64,000 nt of DNA from an uncultured Mollicutes bacterium (GTDB taxonomy: Bacteria; Bacillota_I; Bacilli_A; RFN20; CAG-826), in the NCBI GenBank assembly GCA_900540385.1, contig UQFY01000011.1:6268-70267 (forward strand), written 5' to 3'. The notes beneath the pieces were generated by a model, which had not been told where the DNA came from, ran no database searches, and saw only the letters and a program-made list of their open reading frames with translations. The position numbers were made by a program, and so were the translations under genes. Positions 1 through 7,287 of this stretch are shown here, in pieces; position 1 is the first letter of the stretch; each line of letters opens with the position of its first letter.

Positions 1-1
1 A

Positions 2-193
2 ATTCTTCGTTTCGGTCTTTCGTCCTTTTATCAGATACTTATCAACCATATCGGCTTTATACTGCTTGTTCTGGCATATTTCTTAATCGCTTATATATCT
101 TTCTTTCTCTTTGCTTTAGGCATTACCAAAGAAAAAATTCAATTTAAGGGGGTGAAAATCCATGGCTTCAAAAAGAAAAAACAAGTTAATTGA
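2..193 (+). CDS. C-terminus of a membrane protein, probably Tad/T2SS F-type platform subunit (5' truncated)
   Basis: The frame is open from base 2 and ends at TGA 191-193, giving the last 63 residues of a protein that starts outside the window. The tail has one long hydrophobic segment (roughly residues 12-43 of what is visible) followed by a Lys-rich end (GFKKKKQVN). It overlaps the next gene by 32 bases, which indicates translational coupling. Because the next gene encodes a T2SSF-like protein and Tad systems encode two such proteins in tandem (TadB, TadC), this is best read as the TadB-like partner. That assignment rests on context; the visible sequence only shows a membrane protein. Confidence 0.5.
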   Translation: MLRFGLSSFYQILINHIGFILLVLAYFLIAYISFFLFALGITKEKIQFKGVKIHGFKKKKQVN

Positions 194-845
194 ACTGTAT
201 TTAGAAGCAAAACTGAATCCAAAAATAGAACTTATCACTTTGGGAATTGTCGATTTAGCTCTTCTTGCTATGGGCATTCTCCTTTATTGGAAGACAAAGC
301 AGATCGTAGGTTTATTAGCAGTCGTGCTTCTTCTTTTAGGGGTGGACTATTACCTCTTAGGAAAGCCAAAACGAATCCTCGATAACAAAAAGAAAGAATT
401 AGAAAACGAATTTGTGCATATTTTCGCCTATTTCGAAATCTTCGTAAAAAACGGAAGGCCAGTTTATAACGCATTAGAAGATTGCCTTCGTTATGCAAGT
501 AAGGAATTGTCTGAAAAGATACGTGCTTTATTAAATGATATCGATCATGACAAAAGCGTAACCCCTTATATGAAATTTGCCGAAAACTTCACCAATCTAG
601 AAATACGTCAGGTTTTAGTATCCGTTTACAAAATGTCTATTGAAGGTGGAGGGGAAGAGTATCTCACTCAATTTGATACCCTCTTTCATTCCCTCTCTGT
701 TTCAAAACGTCAACAAAACCTAGAGAACGAGAAAGCACGCTTTGGAAACTTCAACTTTCTTCCCTTGCTTGCTTCCGCTTTATCGATGGGGATTATCGCT
801 GTTTCTGTCGTTATCTTGATGGAGGAATACGCAAATGTCATCTAA
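162..845 (+). CDS. Type II secretion F-domain (TadC-like) membrane protein
   Basis: A 227-residue protein. Two hydrophobic segments lie near the N-terminus (about residues 24-62) and one near the C-terminus (about 200-222), around a helical cytoplasmic domain. That domain has the T2SSF look: an amphipathic stretch (FVHIFAYFEIFVKNGRPVYN), then a second helical block ending in SIEGGGEEYLTQFDTL. Such proteins form the inner-membrane platform of Tad/type II/type IV pilus machines. The start follows GGGGGTG at 148-154. It is flanked by another membrane protein and two tiny pilin-like genes, so it fits a minimal Tad-type locus. The family call is from motif layout, not a database match. Confidence 0.6.
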   Translation: MASKRKNKLIELYLEAKLNPKIELITLGIVDLALLAMGILLYWKTKQIVGLLAVVLLLLGVDYYLLGKPKRILDNKKKELENEFVHIFAYFEIFVKNGRPVYNALEDCLRYASKELSEKIRALLNDIDHDKSVTPYMKFAENFTNLEIRQVLVSVYKMSIEGGGEEYLTQFDTLFHSLSVSKRQQNLENEKARFGNFNFLPLLASALSMGIIAVSVVILMEEYANVI

Positions 846-1179
846 TATCAGTTTCCTTTTATCGTTAGCGTTCGTTTTATCGATGTTTGCTTATGCCGGT
901 GACCTTTGCCATATGCAAATGGTTTATGCGCAATTAGATAGTTTGGCCATTTCTGCTGGAAAACTAATTAGCAGAAACTGGAGTATAAACGAAGACGTTA
1001 TCAAACTTGTCTCGAATGATAACGCTCATATTGTCTCTCTAAACAAGGAGAGCTACATACCAGGGGAAGGTGACGCTTTTCTTTTCCAAATATGGAAAGA
1101 ATATAAGTCTCTCGCCTTCTCTAGTGAGACAAAACAAATATGTATCAATCGATCCGTGGTTCTCGGATATAAAGGTTGA
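835..1179 (+). CDS. Small TadE/pseudopilin-like protein
   Basis: A 114-residue protein with an N-terminal hydrophobic segment (residues 5-22), directly followed by a mostly polar domain. This is the layout of minor pilins and TadE-like proteins. Its start overlaps the preceding T2SSF gene by 11 bases and is preceded by GAGGAA, so the genes are co-translated. There is no obvious prepilin peptidase motif before the hydrophobic stretch, so the exact class is unclear. Its place between the platform protein and another single-TM miniprotein supports a role in the pilus or secretion complex. The function is inferred from position and topology only. Confidence 0.45.
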   Translation: MSSNISFLLSLAFVLSMFAYAGDLCHMQMVYAQLDSLAISAGKLISRNWSINEDVIKLVSNDNAHIVSLNKESYIPGEGDAFLFQIWKEYKSLAFSSETKQICINRSVVLGYKG

Positions 1180-1200
1180 AAAGAAAGGAGGAAAAAACAA

Positions 1201-1385
1201 TGAGTGAATTAAAAGGACAATTATTGGCCATGATTCTTACTTTAGCTGCATTTGGAACAATTGCCGCAGTCTTAATCCCAACATTCCAAAAGAGCGCGAA
1301 AGAAGTGGATAGAGAAATCACTATCACCGATTCTAACTCGATTAGCAATGTTAAAGGCTCTTCAGCTAATATGTTTGAAATCTAA
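1201..1385 (+). CDS. Single-TM miniprotein, possible pilin subunit of the Tad-like locus
   Basis: A 61-residue protein starting MSELKGQLLAMILTLAAFGT. The start at 1201 is chosen because AAAGGAGG (about 1184-1191) lies at proper distance; an upstream in-frame extension to 1176 would place that site inside the gene. There is one hydrophobic helix (about residues 5-28) with a polar C-terminal tail. Flp-type pilins are short proteins with one N-terminal hydrophobic helix, so this could be the major pilin, but it lacks the usual long leader with a Gly/Glu-Tyr cleavage site. Last gene of the cluster. Confidence 0.4.
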
Positions 1386-1406
1386 GAAATGAAATCGTTT
1401 CTTTGA

Positions 1407-1434
1407 TTGCCTCATCATAAAAAGTCCTTATAAT
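1407..1434 (+). promoter_or_regulatory. Promoter of the acyl carrier protein gene
   Basis: TTGCCT (1407-1412), a 16-base spacer and a consensus TATAAT (1429-1434). Transcription should start near 1441, which excludes the upstream in-frame ATG at 1436 as the translation start. Confidence 0.6.
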
Positions 1435-1459
1435 AATGAAAGTTAAGAGGTCATTAACG

Positions 1460-1696
1460 ATGAGCGCAAACCAATTAGACGAAATTAGAAAACAATTCTG
1501 TGAAAAACTTCACCTTGATTCCATCGACGATAGCAAACCAATGAAAGATCTTGGTTTGGATAGCCTTGATGTTGTCGAGATGTGCTTAGATTTGGAAGAT
1601 AAATATGGCTTCCAATTCACCACAGAAGAGCTTGCTTCATTCAAGACTGTCGGTGATTTATTCGATCTCATCGATAAAAAGCTTGAAAGCAAATAA
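1460..1696 (+). CDS. acpP: Acyl carrier protein
   Basis: A 78-residue acyl carrier protein, the usual size. The phosphopantetheine attachment site is visible as DLGLDSLDVVEMCLDLED, with the modified Ser inside the D-S-L motif around residue 36. It carries growing acyl chains as thioesters in the cytoplasm for fatty-acid and phospholipid synthesis. The start at 1460 is preferred over 1436 because AAGAGG lies about 10 bases upstream and the TATAAT at 1429-1434 leaves 1436 outside the transcript. It stands alone between its own promoter and an intrinsic terminator, and is not clustered with other fatty-acid genes here. Confidence 0.95.
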   Translation: MSANQLDEIRKQFCEKLHLDSIDDSKPMKDLGLDSLDVVEMCLDLEDKYGFQFTTEELASFKTVGDLFDLIDKKLESK

Positions 1697-1710
1697 TTAT
1701 TTCGTTTCTT

Positions 1711-1738
1711 AAAGGCGCTTCGTTTGAAGCGCTTTTTC
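1711..1738 (+). terminator. Intrinsic terminator of acpP
   Basis: GCGCTTC / GAAGCGC stem with a GTTT loop, followed by TTTTTC. Confidence 0.85.
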
Positions 1739-1879
1739 TGTAGTTAAGACGACATAATTCAACTTTTAGATGATGATTTCGGATAGGAAGTAGGAATCTT
1801 GTTCAAACCATATGCAAATGAAGATTTCTTTAGGAAAAATCTAAGTTTTTCTTTAGAAGAACAAAAAAGAAAATATTGC

Positions 1880-1908
1880 TTGCAAAGAATATGGGTAATT
1901 AGTAATAT
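1880..1908 (+). promoter_or_regulatory. Promoter of the tRNA-Asn/tRNA-Glu unit
   Basis: TTGCAA (1880-1885), 17-base spacer, TAATAT (1903-1908). The first tRNA starts 34 bases downstream. Confidence 0.55.
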
Positions 1909-1941
1909 ATTTCGTGCGCGGTAACTCGCGTGTAATGATGC

Positions 1942-2016
1942 GCTCACTTAGCTCAATGGCAGAGCAATCGGCTGTTAACCGATTTGTTGTAGGTTCGAGC
2001 CCTATAGTGAGCGCCA
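1942..2016 (+). tRNA. tRNA-Asn (anticodon GTT)
   Basis: Full cloverleaf: acceptor GCTCACT / AGTGAGC, TA at positions 8-9, anticodon stem ATCGG / CCGAT around CTGTTAA (GTT), T-arm GTAGG-TTCGAGC-CCTAT, discriminator G and encoded CCA. It is the first gene of a two-tRNA unit. Confidence 0.95.
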
Positions 2017-2022
2017 TTTTAT

Positions 2023-2099
2023 GGCCTGTTGGAGAAGAGGCTTAACTCATATCCCTTTCAAGGATACATTCATGGGTTCGAATCCCGTACAGGTCACCA
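2023..2099 (+). tRNA. tRNA-Glu (anticodon TTC)
   Basis: Acceptor GGCCTGT / ACAGGTC (one G-T pair), anticodon stem TATCC / GGATA around CTTTCAA (TTC), T-arm ATGGG-TTCGAAT-CCCGT, encoded CCA. It lies 6 bases after tRNA-Asn and is followed by a terminator. Confidence 0.93.
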
Positions 2100-2109
2100 A
2101 CAAGAAAAT

Positions 2110-2136
2110 AACGGCACTGGAAAATGCCGTTTTTTA
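2110..2136 (+). terminator. Terminator of the tRNA unit
   Basis: AACGGCA / TGCCGTT stem followed by TTTTTT. Confidence 0.85.
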
Positions 2137-2181
2137 TATTTTTAGGGAGATCTAAAGTTTCAATAGAGTATGTTTTTATTT

Positions 2182-2406
2182 TTAAAACTCATTTTTTAAG
2201 CGATAATATTTAGTTTTTGTAATTCCTAATTGTTGAATGGCTACTTTTGGGGTCGTTTCCTTGTTTTCAACCTTTGCTAAAAGTTCAAGAAATAATAATT
2301 TATCGGTTTTAATAGGCTTTCTTCCTTTATAGAGATGTTCTTTTTTGGCCACATCGATTCCCTTCATTTGTTTTTCTTTATCTTGCTTATATGAGCGGGT
2401 ATGTCT
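2182..2406 (-). pseudogene. Remnant of a serine recombinase (C-terminal HTH part)
   Basis: The open frame reads as the C-terminus of a serine resolvase/invertase. A segment resembling the usual E-R-Q-x-x-G-I-x-x-A-K-x-x-x-x-Y-K-G-R-K-P hinge (MKGIDVAKKEHLYKGRKP) is followed by a Hin-type helix-turn-helix (AIQQLGITKTKYYRLKNEF). The N-terminal catalytic domain is missing: the frame is closed by TGA at 2407-2409 and no resolvase-like sequence is seen further upstream. Its place just after two tRNA genes fits a relic of a mobile element. A small stand-alone HTH protein is possible but no convincing start or ribosome site is seen. Confidence 0.45.
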
Positions 2407-2647
2407 TCATTTTTTGCGAACGAACAAATCTTCCTTCTGATTGGTTTAATAGCCCAATGGCTCCTTTTTCTAATAGTGATTGACATTGGTATAATGAAGC
2501 CTCAAATACGGATGGTCGGCATTGGCACTATATTGATGGCAAACCAACAATCTGGACAAAGCAACGTTTCTTTCTAAAACGTTTTTGTCTATTTCCTTTT
2601 TCTTTTCGTTTCTTCTATAATTTTCGTTGTTTTTTTGGAGGAAAATT

Positions 2648-3241
2648 ATGAGCAGTAACACAAAAACAAATAAGACTCCTTTGGCACATATCTTCTTTTT
2701 AATCGCTGGGATTCTTCTTGTTGTCTATTATCTTTTGAGTGAAGGAATGCCTTCTTTAGGCAATAACATCGTTTCTTTGATGAAATTCATTGTGGAATTA
2801 TTCATCCTTATTCTTTTGATTGGTTTCTATTTTTATTTCTTGTTTGGCGGAAAGGGATGCGAAGGTACGATTAAATCCATTGCTCCGGCCTTATTGGTCC
2901 TTATTGTCGTTGGCGCTTATTCAATGAATTTCGGAAGTTCTGAAGCGTCCTCTGTTATTTCTGGCATTGCCAAAATGTTCTATGTCTTAATGATCGCCTG
3001 CGGTTTCACCTTCTTATTTGTCCATAACAAAGTATTAGGCTTAACCTTTGCTTATGCGAGTGTTGTATACGCATGTTTTGTCTCAGTTTCCTATACGGTC
3101 GTCGTGATTATGGATCTTGTGAATGGTGGAAGTTTCTCTACTAGTAAACTCTTTGAAACCATTTGCTATGCAACATCACTTTGCTTACTTTTTGCTGGTG
3201 CCTATAAAGCAAACAAAAACAAAGCGCTTACTCTAAACTAA
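2648..3241 (+). CDS. Polytopic membrane protein of unknown function
   Basis: A 197-residue protein with about five or six hydrophobic helices (about residues 12-30, 43-70, 78-95, 102-125, 130-158, 168-190) and short loops. The N-terminus is polar (MSSNTKTNKTPLAH). The start at 2648 has GGAGG five bases or so upstream; the longer TTG-initiated frame would swallow that site. No catalytic or transport motif is recognised. It is monocistronic and shares a bidirectional terminator with the convergent lipoprotein gene. Confidence 0.7.
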   Translation: MSSNTKTNKTPLAHIFFLIAGILLVVYYLLSEGMPSLGNNIVSLMKFIVELFILILLIGFYFYFLFGGKGCEGTIKSIAPALLVLIVVGAYSMNFGSSEASSVISGIAKMFYVLMIACGFTFLFVHNKVLGLTFAYASVVYACFVSVSYTVVVIMDLVNGGSFSTSKLFETICYATSLCLLFAGAYKANKNKALTLN

Positions 3242-3256
3242 TTGTTACCTAAAATG

Positions 3257-3288
3257 AAAAGCGTTCCCCAACCGAGGGAACGCTTTTT
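3257..3288. terminator. Bidirectional intrinsic terminator between convergent genes
   Basis: AAAAGCGTTCCC / GGGAACGCTTTT stem of 12 bp with A-run and T-run on opposite sides, so it can act in both directions. Confidence 0.9.
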
Positions 3289-3301
3289 CCTTAATGATGA
3301 A

Positions 3302-3901
3302 TTAAACCTTAAGCGTGTACTTCAACGTATACACGCCATTTCTAGACATACCAGCGTCTTCAATAAAAATCTTCAGCAAATAAGAGGTTGCATCCGTATT
3401 TAATTCGTAACGCATATCCAAAGACCAAACAGCTCCATCCTTTAAATATCCGTTTTCTAATTCTGCATCTCTCACGTAATAGAATTTATAAAGAGAAGAA
3501 GGGTTTGTGTCGTGATAATCCTCTAAATCTGTCTTGGGAAGAATGTAATACCAAGTTGTATCTTCACTTAAAGCATGAAGATGGGTGATTCCAAATTGTC
3601 CTTCATAATTTGTTTTAAAATAATCCAAGTATGTTTGGGCGTTTTGTTTCATGATTTCTTCACTTGGACAAGTTTGGTGGAAAGAATAGCCATTGTTGAA
3701 CCAATGAAGGTCGCTACTCATATCGCCTGTTAAACCTGTTGGAGCGGCTAACCCCTCTAAGCCAACGGCTTTTAATTCCTCGTTTGTAAACCAAGCAGAG
3801 GAATCGTGCGTTTCATTTGATCCAACAATTGTTTCTTCTCCGCAAGAAGCTAACATAAATAAAGAAGATAATAGTAATGGTAAGAGAACTTTCTTTTTCA
3901 T
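3302..3901 (-). CDS. Lipoprotein of unknown function
   Basis: A 199-residue protein with a lipoprotein signal MKKKVLLPLLLSSLFMLASC: charged start, hydrophobic core, lipobox LASC with Cys20 as the lipidated residue. The mature part is acidic and aromatic (YYILPKTD, YKFYYVRD) and looks like a secreted beta-rich domain, but no family is recognised. The start is chosen from the signal peptide. The only strong Shine-Dalgarno (AGGAGGG on the minus strand) lies about 27 bases upstream and is separated from the ATG by a small hairpin (see findings). It converges with the upstream membrane protein gene. Confidence 0.75.
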   Translation of the reverse strand: MKKKVLLPLLLSSLFMLASCGEETIVGSNETHDSSAWFTNEELKAVGLEGLAAPTGLTGDMSSDLHWFNNGYSFHQTCPSEEIMKQNAQTYLDYFKTNYEGQFGITHLHALSEDTTWYYILPKTDLEDYHDTNPSSLYKFYYVRDAELENGYLKDGAVWSLDMRYELNTDATSYLLKIFIEDAGMSRNGVYTLKYTLKV

Positions 3902-4109
3902 AGCCTTTAAAACCCAACTGGGTTCCCTCCTAGGTGAATGAACACCTTTTATATTTAAGACCATCAAGATATTTTTGTATATGAAATTAAAATAAGATAG
4001 TAAAAAGAGGAATCTTTTACTTCCTGTTTTGTTAATCGATTTGCCTCCATTTTTGATTGCTAAGCGATATTCGTTGCCTTAAACTATCCTCAAGAAATGT
4101 AAGAAAAGT

Positions 4110-4316
4110 ATGAAAAGTAAAACAAAAACAATAGGCACAGCCATCGTAGGAAAGAAAGGACAAATCGTCATTCCCTCGGAGATTCGTAACATGTTTGGAA
4201 TTGAAGAAGGGGATACGCTTATCTTAATGGCGGATAAAAAAAGAGGCATTGCCATCGTTAAAGGTGACTTTGTTTCTTCTGTCTTGGAAAAAGAAGGAGT
4301 TCTTTCTAATGAGTGA
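4110..4316 (+). CDS. AbrB/SpoVT-family transcription regulator
   Basis: A 68-residue protein with the swapped-hairpin AbrB fold signature: GTAIVGKKGQIVIPSEIRNM, then FGIEEGDTLILM. These proteins are dimeric DNA-binding regulators. It is the first gene of a three-gene operon with an ABC-2 exporter, and its TGA overlaps the ATG of the ATPase gene, so the likely job is control of its own operon. The short C-terminal tail (KGDFVSSVLEKEGVLSNE) also carries the ATPase ribosome site at DNA level. The family call is solid; the target is inferred. Confidence 0.85.
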   Translation: MKSKTKTIGTAIVGKKGQIVIPSEIRNMFGIEEGDTLILMADKKRGIAIVKGDFVSSVLEKEGVLSNE

Positions 4317-5181
4317 ATGTATTTTAGAACTAAAACATGTTGAAAAACATTACCCATCTTTTTCCTTAAAAGATGTCTCTTTCTCTCTTCATGAAGGAGA
4401 AATCATGGGCTTTATTGGAAGAAATGGCTCTGGGAAGACGACGACTATCAAAGCTATATCTGGCTTAATTGATATCAATAAAGGGGACATTCTTTTTCAA
4501 GGGAAACCCGTATCCGAGAACGAAAAAGGAATGAAAAACGAAATTGGTCTCCTTTTTGGTGGAGTTGATTTCTATCCTAACGCCAAGGTGAAAGACCTTA
4601 CGAAAGTAAGTTCTCGTTTCTATCATTCTTGGGATCAAAGTCTTTATGAAAAATGGTTAAAATTCTTCGAAATTAACGAAGAAAAGAAAATCAAAGAACT
4701 TTCCAATGGCATGAAAGTAAAATACGGTCTTTCTTTAGCCTTATCCCATCAAGTAAAGCTTCTTCTGCTTGATGAGCCTACAAGCGGGCTTGACCCTGTA
4801 TCTCGTGACGAATTGCTGGATTGTTTTAGGGATATTGCTAAAAAGAAAAACATTGCCATTCTTTTTAGCACCCACGTTATTTCTGACTTAGAAAAATGTG
4901 CAGATTCCATAACCTATATCCGTAAAGGTGAGATTCTTTCTTCAAAAAACGTCTCCTCTTTTAAAGAAGACTATCTCTATGTAAAAGGGAAAGAAGAGGA
5001 TCTTAGCGAGGAGAAAATCCTTAAAATGGAGCATCTTCGTAAAAAAGATGACTTCTTTGAAGGAATTATCGAAAAGAAAGATGAAACACTCTTTTCCCTT
5101 GAAGAAAAACGTCTTCCATCGTTAGAAGAAATCATGATTGCCAAAGAAAGGACTGATGAAAATGAAGAATCTCCTTTATAA
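4309..5181 (+). CDS. ABC transporter ATP-binding protein (ABC-2/BcrA type)
   Basis: A 290-residue ATPase. Walker A GRNGSGKTT near residue 37, signature ELSNGMK, Walker B LLLLDEPTSGLDP, and the switch His in STHV. A C-terminal extension of about 85 charged residues follows the catalytic core, as in BcrA/NatA-type exporters. The start overlaps the AbrB gene by 8 bases with AAGGAG upstream; an upstream extension to 4249 would read through the regulator and is rejected. It should power the membrane protein encoded next, forming a small ABC-2 exporter. The substrate is unknown; drugs, bacteriocins or lipids are typical for the family. Confidence 0.9.
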   Translation: MSECILELKHVEKHYPSFSLKDVSFSLHEGEIMGFIGRNGSGKTTTIKAISGLIDINKGDILFQGKPVSENEKGMKNEIGLLFGGVDFYPNAKVKDLTKVSSRFYHSWDQSLYEKWLKFFEINEEKKIKELSNGMKVKYGLSLALSHQVKLLLLDEPTSGLDPVSRDELLDCFRDIAKKKNIAILFSTHVISDLEKCADSITYIRKGEILSSKNVSSFKEDYLYVKGKEEDLSEEKILKMEHLRKKDDFFEGIIEKKDETLFSLEEKRLPSLEEIMIAKERTDENEESPL

Positions 5182-5824
5182 AGAACTGAAACTCTGTGTG
5201 CCTCTCCAAACCTGGATTTTTATATTTTTATCCATCACCATCATGATTCCTTCCTGGCCTAGCTTGATTTCTTTCTTTTATCCTTTAGCGGGAATTACCG
5301 TGGTTTTTACCCTCTCTAACGCCAATCGTGATTTGTTATACACCTCGATTTTACCTTTAAGGAAAAAGGATGTGGTCAAAGGGAAAGTCCTCCTTATTTC
5401 TTCCTTAGAAATTATTAGCATGCTTGTTTCCCTTCCTTTTGGTTTCTTAAAGCTCTTTCTTCAAAAGGGCTTACCAGAAGAGCAAATCTATCCTGAACTC
5501 GGATTTAATCTTGCTTTATATGGCTTCGTCTTCCTTGTCTTTGGTGTCTTTAATTTGATTTGTTTCCCATGGTACTACAAGAAGCCTGAAGCCAAAGTCA
5601 CCTTGCCATTTCTTATTTCTGATTTGGTTACCATTCTTTTAATTAGCTTTATTATGGCCGTTTTCATTCTTTTCCCAGAATTTGCTAACTACGTGAATTC
5701 ATATGAGCTGCCGAATCTTTTAACCCAGATTGCCATTCTATTGGGTGGTTTACTTAGCTTCTTAGGCTTTACCTTCTTGGCTAATCATCTTGCTCAAAGG
5801 AACTTTCAAAAGGTAGATATTTAG
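5162..5824 (+). CDS. ABC-2 type transporter permease
   Basis: A 220-residue membrane protein starting MKNLLYKELKL, the typical start of the ABC2_membrane_5 family, followed by about six hydrophobic helices. The start at 5162 overlaps the ATPase gene by 20 bases and has AAAGGA nine bases upstream; ATG 5156 is possible but too close to that site. It would form the membrane part of the exporter with the preceding ATPase. A conserved-looking segment SILPLRKKDVVKGKVLL after the third helix matches the family loop as I know it. Confidence 0.85.
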   Translation: MKNLLYKELKLCVPLQTWIFIFLSITIMIPSWPSLISFFYPLAGITVVFTLSNANRDLLYTSILPLRKKDVVKGKVLLISSLEIISMLVSLPFGFLKLFLQKGLPEEQIYPELGFNLALYGFVFLVFGVFNLICFPWYYKKPEAKVTLPFLISDLVTILLISFIMAVFILFPEFANYVNSYELPNLLTQIAILLGGLLSFLGFTFLANHLAQRNFQKVDI

Positions 5825-5849
5825 CAACCAACGAATTTAATTGTTACCC

Positions 5850-5887
5850 AAAAGAGTCTTAGAGAAACGTTGCTAAGTCTCTTTTTT
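5850..5887 (+). terminator. Terminator of the AbrB/ABC-2 operon
   Basis: AGAGTCTTAG / CTAAGTCTCT stem with one mismatch, followed by TTTTTT. The stretch from here to 6087 holds no gene that I can see. Confidence 0.75.
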
Positions 5888-6086
5888 GAAAAAGTTTTCT
5901 TTTTAACAATCATCTCATTTTAAAATTTCGCTTTTTCATGCAGGGATGAACGAAACACACGATTTCAAGTCAATTAGTTCCCTACAAAAACGCACTTTTT
6001 ATTGAACGCTTTTCTATAGAATAGGAAGAAAAGAAAGGTAACAAAAAAGAACAAGAATCATAAAGAATCTTTCTTTCTAAGCGCAT

Positions 6087-6114
6087 TGTTAACTTGTTAA
6101 CTAACGTCTATACT
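6087..6114 (+). promoter_or_regulatory. lacI-type promoter with overlapping operator
   Basis: TTGTTA (6087-6092), 16-base spacer, TATACT (6109-6114). The operator GTTAA-CTTG-TTAAC (6088-6101) lies over the -35 box and spacer, implying autorepression. The start codon at 6122 is only 7 bases past the -10 box, so the mRNA would be leaderless. Confidence 0.6.
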
Positions 6115-6121
6115 AAAACTA

Positions 6122-7168
6122 ATGAAAAAACCAAGCATCTATGACATTGCTAAGAAAGTAGGGGTATCTGCTGCTACCGTATCCTACGTATTGAATGGCA
6201 AAGAAGGAAAGGTTTCTCTCCCAACAAAGAAAAAGATTTATCAAGCTATGGATGAACTCGGCTACACCCGTGATCATGCGGCTGTATCTTTGTCCACCGG
6301 CAAAAGCCATTTGATTGGTCTAACCTTCCCATATCTTTCCCCATCGGAGGCTTTTTTGAATAACCCATTCTACGCTGAATTTCTTGGTTTCTTTGAAGAA
6401 ACCCTTCAAAAGAATGGATACGATGTTATCTTAGGTTCCTCTATCTCGCCCTTAGATTTAGAAAAATGGTATAAATCTCGCGCATTAGATGGAATTATGG
6501 TTCTTGGATCACTTAGCAAGGAAATCGAAAAAGAACTTCTTAAACTCAATGCGAAGGTCGCTCTTGCAGACGTATATGAAGAGTATGAAGCACCTTTTCC
6601 AAACATTCGTATCAATGATGAAAATGGTGAGTATCGGGCAACGAATCATTTAATTTCGCTAGGACATCATAAAATCGGCTACTTGGGTGGCCCATCCTCT
6701 TCCATTGTTAACCGTAAACGTTATTGGGGCTATGAAAGAGCCATGATTGAACATGATTACCCTATCCCTAAGGATTGTATCTTTCATTCTTTGACAACCT
6801 TAGAAGGCGGATACCAAATTGGTGATACGATTAAAGAAAAACTATCTAATATGACAGCAATTGTAGTGGATGCGGATATCGTTGCAATTGGCCTTGTTCG
6901 TCGTCTTTTAGAACTTGGCGTAAAACTGCCTGAAGAACTCTCCATCATCGGCTTCGACGATATTCAGCCGGCGCAATATATCTATCCAACTCTTAGTACG
7001 GTTCATCAAGACATTAAAGAAAAGGCGATTCTTTCTGCGAAAACGATTTTAGAAGAAATCAAAAAGCCTTCTTCAAATAAAAAAACATACGTCATGGAGC
7101 CTCGTATTGTAAGCCGTTCCTCTTGTTTGAAAATAGATGAAAAGAAAGCCCTTACAGAAATGATTTAA
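6122..7168 (+). CDS. LacI-family transcription regulator of the glucan locus
   Basis: A 348-residue repressor of standard length. The N-terminal HTH reads SIYDIAKKVGVSAATVSYVLNGK, followed by the hinge helix region, then a periplasmic-binding-like effector domain with family signatures (ATNHLISLGHHKIGYLGG; LPEELSIIGFDDIQPAQYIYPTLSTV). It should repress transcription until a sugar from the locus binds. Very similar GTTAA-N4-TTAAC palindromes lie over its own promoter and in front of the downstream ten-gene-scale operon, which ties the regulator to both. No Shine-Dalgarno precedes the ATG; the -10 box position predicts a leaderless transcript. Confidence 0.93.
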   Translation: MKKPSIYDIAKKVGVSAATVSYVLNGKEGKVSLPTKKKIYQAMDELGYTRDHAAVSLSTGKSHLIGLTFPYLSPSEAFLNNPFYAEFLGFFEETLQKNGYDVILGSSISPLDLEKWYKSRALDGIMVLGSLSKEIEKELLKLNAKVALADVYEEYEAPFPNIRINDENGEYRATNHLISLGHHKIGYLGGPSSSIVNRKRYWGYERAMIEHDYPIPKDCIFHSLTTLEGGYQIGDTIKEKLSNMTAIVVDADIVAIGLVRRLLELGVKLPEELSIIGFDDIQPAQYIYPTLSTVHQDIKEKAILSAKTILEEIKKPSSNKKTYVMEPRIVSRSSCLKIDEKKALTEMI

Positions 7169-7183
7169 GTTAACATTTTTCGT

Positions 7184-7203
7184 TATATCTCTATAGAGAT
7201 ATA
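7184..7203. other. Perfect 20-bp palindrome between lacI gene and glucan operon
   Basis: TATATCTC-TATA-GAGATATA, perfect dyad, followed by TTTT a few bases on. It may be the terminator hairpin of the regulator gene or a second protein site near the operon promoter; the sequence does not decide. Confidence 0.5.
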
Positions 7204-7212
7204 TTTTAAAGA

Positions 7213-7234
7213 AATAGTTAACCGATTAACTATT
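7213..7234. promoter_or_regulatory. LacI-type operator upstream of the glucan operon
   Basis: AATAGTTAACCGATTAACTATT, a near-perfect 22-bp palindrome with the central CG typical of LacI-family operators. It shares the core GTTAA-N4-TTAAC with the site in the regulator promoter. It lies 54 bases before the first structural gene. Confidence 0.65.
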
Positions 7235-7287
7235 TTTCTTTTCTATTCTATTTTTTGGTGAAATAATAATGTCAGTGAGGAATAAAA

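Noticed and set aside
1436..1459. Extended start of acpP at ATG 1436
   Set aside because: It lies directly behind the -10 box, upstream of the expected transcription start, and adds residues absent from acyl carrier proteins.
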